A stretch of 12,095 nucleotides of DNA. It comes from Christensenellaceae bacterium. GTDB lineage: Bacteria; Bacillota; Clostridia; Christensenellales; CAAEEZ01. The notes under the pieces were generated by a model that was not told the origin of the DNA, searched no databases, and was given only the letters and a program-made list of their open reading frames with translations. A program made the translations under genes and the position numbers. Below are positions 6,015-12,095 of this stretch, in pieces (positions within the stretch are counted from its first letter, which is position 1; each line of letters begins with the position of its first letter). The DNA lies in contig JAHHUG010000038.1 in NCBI GenBank assembly GCA_020024085.1, positions 1 through 12,095 on the forward strand, given 5' to 3'.

Positions 6015-7908
6015 AAAAGAAGATTTGAAAGTCCTTCCTAGAGTGCTTAAGTATCTATTCAAGTCGTACACTTGGCAAATGATACTAATATTTATCACAT
6101 TAATTATAAGCTCTGTCGGTCAATGTATGATGCCTATAATTATGCGAACCCTTATTGACAAAATTATTTATCCAGGTATTTCTTCTGGATTAAATGCTGT
6201 TCAAGGGGAGATAGTAAACTTTTTGATATTTATTTGTTCAATATTTGGACTTGGTGTGTTGTCTTCGTATGTGTGGGCTACTCTTTGTGGTGTTACTGCT
6301 CAAAAGTTTATCGACCTTATGAGAAAAGATGTATTCAACCATATGCAACAACTACCTATCAAGTACTTTGATACTCATACTCACGGAGATATTATGAGTA
6401 TCTACACTAACGATATTGATGCAATGCACCAAATGATTGCTTCAAGTATTCCACAAATATTCAACTCTCTTATTATTGTTGTTACACTTATTACAATTAT
6501 GATGACTTATAGCTTATGGCTATTTATGGTAGAGTTGTTTGGTGTGGCATTGATGTTTATCGTGGTAAAAACCGTTGGTGTAAAAAGTACAAAATACTTT
6601 ATCAAACAACAGGCTGTTATTGGTTCTTTAGAGGGATATGTAGAGGAGATAATGAACGGTCAAAAGGTTGTAAAGGTGTTCAACCGAGAGGATAAAGTAG
6701 AGGAAAAATTTGATAAAATCAACAATGAAGTTTGTTTAGATTCTACAAAGGCTCACTCTTATGGTAATATGATGATGCCAATTATGGGTAATATTGGTAA
6801 CTTGTTATATGTGCTTGTAGCTTTTGTCGGTGGAATATTGGTTCTTACAAATTCAATGAATGTCTCTTTAACTGGTGTATCTAATTTCGGTGTAGAGTCG
6901 ATTGGTCTTGTTGTATCATTTTTGTCAATGAGCAGAGGTTTTTCTAATGCGATAGGTCAAACTTCTCAAGAGGTTAATGCAGTTGCCCTTGGTATTGCAG
7001 GAGCAAAAAGAGTTTATGATTTACTAGATGCGCCTATCGAGTATGATGAAGGTTATGTAACCCTTGTAAACTGCGAGGAAAAAGATGGCGAAATTGTTGA
7101 AAGCGATAAGCATACAGGCAGTTGGGCTTGGAAACACCCTCACAAAGATACAAATACTGTTACCTATCAAAAACTAGAGGGCAAAATTGAATTGCATGAT
7201 GTAGACTTTGGTTATACCGAGGATAAAATTGTGCTTCACGATATAGATATCACAGCTAATCCTGGTGAAAAGATTGCTTTTGTAGGTAGTACGGGTGCAG
7301 GTAAAACAACCATTACAAACTTAATTAATAGATTCTATGATATTGCTGATGGTAAGGTAAGATACGATGATATCAACATTAACAAAATCAATAAGGCAGA
7401 CCTTAGAAAAACTCTTGGTGTGGTACTACAAGATGTATATTTGTTTACTGGTACTGTTATAGATAATATAAGATATGGTAGACTTGATGCCACTGATGAG
7501 GAGTGTATAAAAGCTGCAAAACTTGCCAATGCTGATGGCTTTATTGAGAGGCTTCCAGATGGATATAATACGGTACTTACCAATGCCGGAGACAACCTTT
7601 CGCAAGGTCAAAAACAACTTATTTCTATTGCCCGTGCTGCTGTTGCTGACCCACCAGTTATGATACTTGATGAGGCTACATCTTCAATCGACACAAGAAC
7701 AGAGGTGCTTGTTCAAAGAGGTATGGATAGTTTAATGAAGGGTAGAACGGTATTTGTAATTGCACATAGATTATCTACAATCCGTAACTCTGATAAGATT
7801 ATTGTTCTTGAGCATGGCAGAATAATTGAACAAGGCAATCACGATAGTTTGATTGAAAAGAAGGGTAAATATTACGAACTATATACTGGGAAGATTGAAA
7901 TGGATTAA
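5992..7908 (+). CDS. ABC exporter half-transporter, catalytic-site subunit (TM288/YfiC-like)
   Basis: 638 residues: six-helix transmembrane domain (about 1-340) and ATPase domain (about 396-638). Motifs: canonical Walker A G432-STGAGKTT440, Q-loop VVLQDV, Walker B MILDE with catalytic Glu561, and H-loop His592 (IAHR). The signature is degenerate: L536-SQGQ540 rather than LSGGQ, the same change as in TM288. Thus this subunit supplies the working Walker A/B/His set and the partner supplies the working signature, giving one active and one degenerate ATP site. Residues about 355-395 between the two domains form a hydrophilic insertion with W378-AWKHPH384 that is absent from the partner; I have seen similar segments in clostridial exporters but know no function. 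The product acts in the cytoplasmic membrane with the upstream gene product. Transcription ends at the terminator at 7916-7946. Confidence 0.9.
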   Translation: MKKKISIKKEDLKVLPRVLKYLFKSYTWQMILIFITLIISSVGQCMMPIIMRTLIDKIIYPGISSGLNAVQGEIVNFLIFICSIFGLGVLSSYVWATLCGVTAQKFIDLMRKDVFNHMQQLPIKYFDTHTHGDIMSIYTNDIDAMHQMIASSIPQIFNSLIIVVTLITIMMTYSLWLFMVELFGVALMFIVVKTVGVKSTKYFIKQQAVIGSLEGYVEEIMNGQKVVKVFNREDKVEEKFDKINNEVCLDSTKAHSYGNMMMPIMGNIGNLLYVLVAFVGGILVLTNSMNVSLTGVSNFGVESIGLVVSFLSMSRGFSNAIGQTSQEVNAVALGIAGAKRVYDLLDAPIEYDEGYVTLVNCEEKDGEIVESDKHTGSWAWKHPHKDTNTVTYQKLEGKIELHDVDFGYTEDKIVLHDIDITANPGEKIAFVGSTGAGKTTITNLINRFYDIADGKVRYDDININKINKADLRKTLGVVLQDVYLFTGTVIDNIRYGRLDATDEECIKAAKLANADGFIERLPDGYNTVLTNAGDNLSQGQKQLISIARAAVADPPVMILDEATSSIDTRTEVLVQRGMDSLMKGRTVFVIAHRLSTIRNSDKIIVLEHGRIIEQGNHDSLIEKKGKYYELYTGKIEMD

Positions 7909-7915
7909 AAATCAC

Positions 7916-7946
7916 AAAAAAATTGCTAGAAATAGCAATTTTTTTT
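7916..7946 (+). terminator. Rho-independent terminator after the ABC pair
   Basis: A 13-bp stem, A7-TTGCTA (7916-7928) against TAGCAA-T7 (7933-7945), closes on a GAAA tetraloop and continues into T at 7946. It lies 8 nt after the stop codon. Confidence 0.88.
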
Positions 7947-7956
7947 GTTAATATCC

Positions 7957-7984
7957 TTGATTAAATTATAAAGTATAGTAGAAT
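7957..7984 (+). promoter_or_regulatory. Putative promoter of the PAP2 phosphatase gene
   Basis: TTGATT at 7957-7962 and TAGAAT at 7979-7984 are 16 bp apart. A second option, TTGTTA (7945-7950) with TATAAA (7967-7972), also at 16 bp, overlaps the preceding terminator. I prefer the first. Either implies separate transcription from the exporter. Confidence 0.4.
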
Positions 7985-8017
7985 ATATTAGTAAGATAAT
8001 TAAATCTAGGAGGATAT

Positions 8018-9055
8018 ATGGAAAAGAAAATTTTGAGAAGAAAGACTATTATTGGTGTTTTCTTGTTTGTGGCTATTTTTTCAACATTAGCTGCACTTGC
8101 TAGTATCTACGATTTGCAAGTTTCACAAAAACTTACAGCAGGTCATTTATCTCCAGATAGCTACTATGCAAATAAAGATTTCTTCTTTGGATTAGTTTTA
8201 GAGGCTTTTGGTTCTTTCCCAATTTGGATTGCAATAGCTACTTTTGGTGCTATTTTATATTGTAATGCTATGAACAGAACTTTGTTCACATATAAAAAAG
8301 AGGTTTCAGTCGGTAAGGATAATGCTTTAACTGTTATTGCTGCATTTATTGGTCTTGTTGCAGTAGTTGGAGCAATGTATTTCTTAACAGCAGATACATT
8401 CAAGTATTTTCTAAAGTATGCTATGAACAAGCCTATTGCAAAAACATCTGCATATTTTGGTGTAAATATTTTGCTTTCTGCAATTATTAGTCCATTCTTT
8501 GTAAAGTATTTTGCAAATCTTGATGAGGAAATGCTAAAAAAACTTAAAGCTATCGCTTGGATTATTATTGTTGCACTTGTTACAAGAATATTTATTGAGG
8601 GTATCAAACTTCCTATTGCTCGTATGAGATTTAGAGCTATGAATTGCATTGGCGATTTCAGTTACTTTACCCCTTGGTATGTAATTAATGGTGCTAGAGA
8701 ATTAACCGATATTTTTACAGTTGGTGAGCTTGGCTCTATTCCTACTTGGGAATATGCTGATGCTTGTAGGTCATTCCCTTCTGGTCACACATTTGCTGCT
8801 GGTATGAGCTATGTAATTATTTGTTTGCCTGATATTATCAAAAAATGGGATAATGTAGTTGGCAGAGTATTATGCTGGATAGTACCTATTTTATTTACTG
8901 GTCTTGTTGCAATTTCAAGAATTATGGTTGGTGCTCACTACTTTAGCGATGTATTATTTGGTGGCACTATCGTATTCCTTGGCGTTATGATTGGTAGAGA
9001 AATATTTATTTGCAAAGGCAGTCACTTTAAGTGTTTTATGAAAGATAAACAATAA
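8018..9055 (+). CDS. Membrane PAP2-superfamily phosphatase
   Basis: 345 residues with about six to eight hydrophobic segments (for example near 10-30, 56-75, 98-120, 172-195, 280-300, 312-335). The three PAP2 phosphatase motifs are present: K197-x6-R204 followed by Phe instead of the common Pro, P254-SGH257, and S300-R-x5-H307-x3-D311. H257 and H307 are the expected phosphoryl-transfer pair. Family members dephosphorylate lipid phosphates or undecaprenyl pyrophosphate at the outer face of the membrane; which one this protein uses cannot be told from sequence. It is longer than minimal bacterial PAP2 proteins (about 200 residues) because of an extra N-terminal membrane region of roughly 150 residues. 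The strong site AGGAGG at 8008-8013 precedes the ATG by 4 nt. It has its own promoter and terminator and is convergent with clpB. It may act in cell-envelope lipid recycling, by inference only. Confidence 0.87.
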   Translation: MEKKILRRKTIIGVFLFVAIFSTLAALASIYDLQVSQKLTAGHLSPDSYYANKDFFFGLVLEAFGSFPIWIAIATFGAILYCNAMNRTLFTYKKEVSVGKDNALTVIAAFIGLVAVVGAMYFLTADTFKYFLKYAMNKPIAKTSAYFGVNILLSAIISPFFVKYFANLDEEMLKKLKAIAWIIIVALVTRIFIEGIKLPIARMRFRAMNCIGDFSYFTPWYVINGARELTDIFTVGELGSIPTWEYADACRSFPSGHTFAAGMSYVIICLPDIIKKWDNVVGRVLCWIVPILFTGLVAISRIMVGAHYFSDVLFGGTIVFLGVMIGREIFICKGSHFKCFMKDKQ

Positions 9056-9075
9056 TATAATTAAATATCATAAAA

Positions 9076-9105
9076 GAAAAGGCTCTCATAGTTGAGAGCC
9101 TTTTC
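9076..9105. terminator. Bidirectional terminator between the PAP2 gene and clpB
   Basis: GAAAAGGCTCTCA (9076-9088) pairs with TGAGAGCCTTTTC (9093-9105) around the 4-nt loop TAGT, a 13-bp stem with a GC-rich core. On the plus strand the T-run is only the TTTT inside the stem; on the minus strand the stem is followed by TTTT just beyond. It can therefore serve both converging transcripts, although it lies about 110 nt past the clpB stop. Confidence 0.75.
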
Positions 9106-9167
9106 AAAGTTTAAAAGAGAAATGAAGAATTTATTTTAGAATAAACTAAAATATAGTTATTTTATAC

Positions 9168-9230
9168 AATAGTCGTATTTTATTATAAATAGTCGATTTT
9201 ATTAAATAATTGTGACTATTTTATAATAAA
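9168..9230. repeat. Short direct and inverted repeats at the clpB 3' end
   Basis: AATAGTCG(T)ATTTTATTA occurs twice in tandem at 9168-9185 and 9188-9204, a 20-bp period with a one-base difference. A third, inverted copy, GACTATTTTATAATAAA (9214-9230), covers the clpB stop codon and is complementary to 9179-9194 apart from one bulged base. The minus-strand transcript could therefore fold a 16-bp AT-rich hairpin with a 19-nt loop across the end of the clpB message. No T-run follows, so it is not a standard terminator; it could be a message-stabilising stem or a decayed repeat. Confidence 0.5.
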
Positions 9231-11774
9231 TCCGTTATCGTAATCAACAGTTACGGTGTCGGTGGTGTCGCCCTTTAGTATTGCTTTTGCAATCAAGGTT
9301 TCAATGTTAGCCTCAATAAATCTCTTTAGAGGTCTTGCACCAAATACCACATCGTATCCACCATTAATAATTGCATCTTTTGCACTATCTGTTACAACAA
9401 GTTTCAAGTCTTGTTTTTGTAGTCTTGCTGAAAGTTTTTCAAGCATCAAGTCAACAATACTACCAATGTTATCCTTTGATAGAGGAGTAAAGGTAACAAT
9501 TTCATCAAGCCTATTCAAAAATTCTGGTCTAAAGGTTGATTTTAGTAGGCTTTCCATTTCTTGTTTGATATCAATATCGTGGTTTTCCATATTATCAAGA
9601 ATAATATTGCTACCTAGATTTGATGTCATTATAATGATAGTATTCTTAAAGTCTACGGTTCTACCTTGGCTATCGGTTATTCTACCATCATCAAGCACTT
9701 GTAGTAGAATATTGAATACATCTGGGTGAGCCTTTTCAATCTCATCAAATAGTACTACTGAATATGGGTGTCTTCGTACGGCTTCGGTAAGTTGACCACC
9801 TTCGTCGTAACCTACATATCCTGGAGGAGCACCAACAAGTCTACTTACTGAGAATTTTTCCATATACTCACTCATATCTATACGAACCATATTTCTTTCA
9901 TCATCAAATAGATATTCTGAAAGGGCTTTAGCAAGTTCGGTTTTACCTACACCTGTTGGACCTAGGAACATAAATGAACCAATAGGTCGGTTTTCATCAT
10001 TGATGCCTGCCCTTGACCTTAATATAGCCTCACTTACTTTGTTTACTGCCTCATTTTGACCGATAACTCGTTTGTGAAGTTCGGATTCAAGGTTAAGTAG
10101 TTTTTCTTTTTCGCTACTCATAAGTTTGGTTACAGGAATACCAGTCCACTTTGCTACAATTTGAGTAATTTCATCTACTGTTACCTCATCACGAAGTATG
10201 TGGTTTTCTACCTTGTTTTTAGCTTTTTCTTCAGCTTCTTGTAGTTGTTTTTGAAGGTTAGGTAGTTCGCCGTATTGTAGTTTTGCAGCCTTTTCGTAAT
10301 CGCTTACTTGTTTTGCCTTTTCAATTTCTAGGTTTACTCTATCAATTTCCGATTTGGTTTTTTGTACAATATTAATGCCAGCCTTTTCATTTTCAAGTTG
10401 GGCTTTCATTTCGTTAAACTTGCTATTAAGTTCGGCAATTTCCTGTTTGATATTTTGTAGTCGCTCTTTAGATAGTTTGTCGTTTTCCTTTGAAAGTGCC
10501 ATTTCCTCAATCTCTAGTTGCATTATTTTACGGCTGATTATATCCATTTCGGTTGGCATACTGTCGATTTCGGTTCTAATCATAGCACAAGCCTCATCAA
10601 TTAGGTCAATAGCTTTGTCGGGTAGGAAACGGTCGGTAATATATCTATCGGAAAGTGTAGCAGCCGAAACTATTGCACCATCGTGAATACGAACACCGTG
10701 GAAGATTTCGTACTTTTCCTTTAGTCCACGAAGAATAGTAATGGTATCCATAACATTTGGTTCTTCTACCATAATAGGTTGGAATCTTCTTTCAAGGGCA
10801 GCATCTTTTTCGATGTATTTACGATATTCATCAAGGGTAGTTGCACCTATGCAGTGTAGTTCGCCCCTTGCAAGCATTGGCTTTAATATGTTGCCTGCAT
10901 CAAGTGAACCATCGGTTTTACCTGCACCAACAATGGTGTGTAATTCATCAATAAACAATAGGATTTTGCCCTCTTGTTTTTTGATTTCGTTTAGTATTGC
11001 CTTTAGTCTTTCCTCAAACTCGCCACGATACTTTGCTCCAGCGATAAGTGAGCCCATATCAAGAGCATACAAGGTTTTGTCCTTTAAGCCCTCTGGTACA
11101 TCATTTTTTGCAATTCGTAGGGCAAGTCCCTCAACAATAGCAGTTTTACCAACACCTGGTTCGCCAATAAGTACGGGGTTGTTTTTTGTTTTTCTACTTA
11201 ATATTCTAATGGCATTTCTTATTTCATCATCTCTACCAATAACTGGGTCAAGTTTGCCATCTTTTGCCCTTTTGGTAAGGTCAGTGCCATATTTTTCTAG
11301 CACATTATATGTGTCTTCTGGGTTGTCGTTTGTAATAGGTCCTAATTTCACTTTTTTTACCTCCTTTACAAAATCGTTTGTATTAATGTTGTATTTTTTT
11401 AAAACTTGCTTTAGGTCAATATTAGATTTTTCTATAATAGCAACAAATAAATGTTCAACACTAATGTATTCGTCCTTATCCTTTTTTGCAAGTTCCTCGC
11501 TTCTTTGTAGGATAGTAGCTAGTGTGTTAGAAATCCTTGGCTCATAGTTTCCACTTACTTTTGGTAAATTGTCTATAAGGTTGCTAATATCCTTTAGCAA
11601 ATTAGCCTTATCAACTTGCATTTTTTCAAGTAGGCTAGCTATTAAGCCATCGGTATCACTAATTAACGAATAACATAAATGTTTTTCTGTTATTTCACTA
11701 TTTTTGTTTGCAACAGCAATGCTTGAAGCATTGTTAATACTATCTATTACCTTCATGGTAAACTTATCAGTCAC
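9216..11774 (-). CDS. clpB: ClpB protein disaggregase (Hsp100 AAA+ ATPase)
   Basis: 852 residues from GTG 11774 (E. coli ClpB: 857). Domains in order: Clp N-domain (about 1-145, two repeats), AAA+ module 1 with Walker A G204-EPGVGKTA212 and Walker B LLFIDELH, a coiled-coil middle domain (about 400-520, rich in Glu/Lys/Leu), AAA+ module 2 with Walker A G605-PTGVGKTE613 and Walker B VVLFDEIE, then the C-terminal small domain. The middle domain separates ClpB from ClpA and ClpX. It forms cytoplasmic hexamers that thread aggregated proteins through a central pore, working with DnaK. Start choice: an upstream in-frame GTG at 11783 overlaps the Shine-Dalgarno AGGAGG itself and a TTG at 11780 is only 2 nt from it, so GTG 11774, 8 nt downstream, is preferred; MTDKFT then aligns with the usual ClpB N-terminus. 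Regulated by the promoter and CIRCE-like operator upstream. It appears monocistronic. Confidence 0.96.
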   Translation of the reverse strand: MTDKFTMKVIDSINNASSIAVANKNSEITEKHLCYSLISDTDGLIASLLEKMQVDKANLLKDISNLIDNLPKVSGNYEPRISNTLATILQRSEELAKKDKDEYISVEHLFVAIIEKSNIDLKQVLKKYNINTNDFVKEVKKVKLGPITNDNPEDTYNVLEKYGTDLTKRAKDGKLDPVIGRDDEIRNAIRILSRKTKNNPVLIGEPGVGKTAIVEGLALRIAKNDVPEGLKDKTLYALDMGSLIAGAKYRGEFEERLKAILNEIKKQEGKILLFIDELHTIVGAGKTDGSLDAGNILKPMLARGELHCIGATTLDEYRKYIEKDAALERRFQPIMVEEPNVMDTITILRGLKEKYEIFHGVRIHDGAIVSAATLSDRYITDRFLPDKAIDLIDEACAMIRTEIDSMPTEMDIISRKIMQLEIEEMALSKENDKLSKERLQNIKQEIAELNSKFNEMKAQLENEKAGINIVQKTKSEIDRVNLEIEKAKQVSDYEKAAKLQYGELPNLQKQLQEAEEKAKNKVENHILRDEVTVDEITQIVAKWTGIPVTKLMSSEKEKLLNLESELHKRVIGQNEAVNKVSEAILRSRAGINDENRPIGSFMFLGPTGVGKTELAKALSEYLFDDERNMVRIDMSEYMEKFSVSRLVGAPPGYVGYDEGGQLTEAVRRHPYSVVLFDEIEKAHPDVFNILLQVLDDGRITDSQGRTVDFKNTIIIMTSNLGSNIILDNMENHDIDIKQEMESLLKSTFRPEFLNRLDEIVTFTPLSKDNIGSIVDLMLEKLSARLQKQDLKLVVTDSAKDAIINGGYDVVFGARPLKRFIEANIETLIAKAILKGDTTDTVTVDYDNGFIIK

Positions 11775-11782
11775 TTTCAACA

Positions 11783-11788
11783 CCTCCT
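11783..11788 (-). promoter_or_regulatory. Shine-Dalgarno of clpB
   Basis: The minus strand reads AGGAGG across 11788-11783, followed by an 8-nt gap to GTG 11774. This rules out the GTG at 11783, whose first base belongs to the ribosome-binding site, and shortens the longest open reading frame by three codons. Confidence 0.75.
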
Positions 11789-11814
11789 CTATTAGCAGTT
11801 GACATAGTTGATTG

Positions 11815-11841
11815 TTAGCAGTCTCAATCTCTTATTGCTAA
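11815..11841 (-). promoter_or_regulatory. CIRCE-like HrcA operator of clpB
   Basis: On the minus strand TTAGCAATA, 9 nt, GACTGCTAA: the exact 9-9-9 geometry of CIRCE (TTAGCACTC-N9-GAGTGCTAA). The outer TTAGCA/TGCTAA are perfect; 8 of 9 and 7 of 9 bases of the two arms match the consensus. It begins 1 nt past the -10 box and covers the predicted start site near 11836, where a bound HrcA would block RNA polymerase. hrcA itself is not in the window. A further half site, ACTGCTAA, lies nearer the gene at 11799-11792. Confidence 0.75.
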
Positions 11842-11842
11842 A

Positions 11843-11871
11843 AGTATAAACCCGTTTTGATATATTGTCAA
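11843..11871 (-). promoter_or_regulatory. Sigma-A promoter of clpB
   Basis: On the minus strand a perfect -35, TTGACA (11871-11866), is followed by a 17-bp spacer and TATACT (11848-11843; 5 of 6 matches). It directly adjoins the CIRCE-like operator. The leader to the GTG start is about 60 nt. Confidence 0.85.
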
Positions 11872-12011
11872 CACAATTATCAAAAATTTTTGTTATTTAG
11901 TATCCAACAATAGTTTGGTCAAAATTGCCATATTATATAATAAATATTATGATAGTATATTAACAACATTTGAAAATGACAACAGTATAAAGCAATTTGT
12001 ATAGAGTATTC
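11872..12011. other. AT-rich intergenic DNA upstream of clpB
   Basis: Together with the clpB control region this belongs to a gap of about 320 nt without a gene. It holds the 12-bp palindrome TATTATATAATA (11931-11942) and one GGTCAAA (11917-11923), neither clearly functional. I see no open reading frame with a ribosome-binding site here. Confidence 0.5.
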
Positions 12012-12045
12012 TTTAAAAAAACTAGGTATAAAATTATACCTAGTT
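12012..12045 (-). terminator. Minus-strand terminator of a gene beyond the right edge
   Basis: ACTAGGTATA (12021-12030) and TATACCTAGT (12035-12044) form a 10-11 bp stem with a 4-nt loop. The bases on the left are a run of A, so on the minus strand the hairpin is followed by TTTTTT. This ends a minus-strand transcript whose gene lies mostly or wholly to the right; stop codons occur in all three minus frames of 12046-12095, so its last codons may or may not be inside the window. Confidence 0.75.
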
Positions 12046-12095
12046 AATTAGTTGTATATAGATTTTAAAATAGGTTTATACAAGTATTTGTATTA

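Noticed and set aside
8164..8649. Minus-strand open frame of 161 residues inside the PAP2 gene
   Set aside because: Antisense of a coding membrane region with no start context or known domain.
10741..11547. Plus-strand open frame of 268 residues opposite clpB
   Set aside because: It is Ser-rich shadow translation of the antisense of a highly conserved clpB region, has no ribosome-binding site and no recognisable domain. The same applies to the plus-strand frames at 9256 and 10354.
11775..11783. GTG at 11783 (or TTG at 11780) as the clpB start
   Set aside because: The GTG overlaps the AGGAGG Shine-Dalgarno and the TTG is only 2 nt from it; GTG 11774 has an 8-nt gap and fits the family's N-terminus.
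11917..11923. Possible CtsR operator (GGTCAAA)
   Set aside because: Only one heptamer is present, without the tandem second copy that CtsR needs, and it lies upstream of the promoter.
11931..11942. Palindrome TATTATATAATA as a second clpB promoter
   Set aside because: No -35 at a reasonable distance on either strand; in such AT-rich DNA the motif can arise by chance, and a much better promoter exists at 11843-11871.

Overview
The window is AT-rich DNA (roughly two thirds A+T by eye) with Bacillota-style Shine-Dalgarno sites (AGGAGG and variants), sigma-A-like promoters and many stem-plus-T-run terminators. The gene content (a flavodoxin/ferredoxin fusion of the EFR1 type, a flavodoxin-domain protein, a CsoR repressor, a heterodimeric ABC exporter and clpB under a CIRCE-like operator) points to a low-GC, probably anaerobic member of the Clostridia. 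I cannot name the genus. No rRNA, tRNA, CRISPR array, insertion sequence or phage gene is visible.

Layout. At 113-2873 a promoter drives a two-gene operon: an extended SDR (NAD(P)-binding epimerase/dehydratase-like) with a C-terminal zinc-ribbon-like domain, followed one base later by an EFR1-type protein (flavodoxin domain plus two 4Fe-4S clusters), then a terminator. At 2941-3517 a stand-alone flavodoxin-domain protein has its own terminator. At 3610-4018 a small CsoR-family repressor sits behind an extended -10 promoter and an inverted repeat in its leader. At 4164-7946 two overlapping half-transporter genes encode the degenerate and the catalytic subunits of a TM287/288-type heterodimeric exporter, behind a promoter with an unusually long 19-bp spacer and a dyad typical of MerR-type activation. 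At 7957-9105 a membrane PAP2-family phosphatase is followed by a bidirectional terminator shared with the convergent clpB. At 9216-11871, on the minus strand, clpB carries a textbook -35/-10 promoter and a CIRCE-geometry operator over the transcription start. At the right edge a minus-strand terminator marks the end of a gene outside the window.

How the parts relate. The first three genes are all redox proteins and could share electron flow, although only the SDR/EFR1 pair is clearly co-transcribed. The ABC pair works as one exporter, probably induced by a regulator encoded elsewhere. CsoR has no copper efflux or chaperone gene beside it, so its target is unclear. ClpB is a heat-shock disaggregase that appears monocistronic. 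The most unusual parts are the SDR/zinc-ribbon/EFR1 operon, the long-spacer promoter of the exporter, and the csoR leader.
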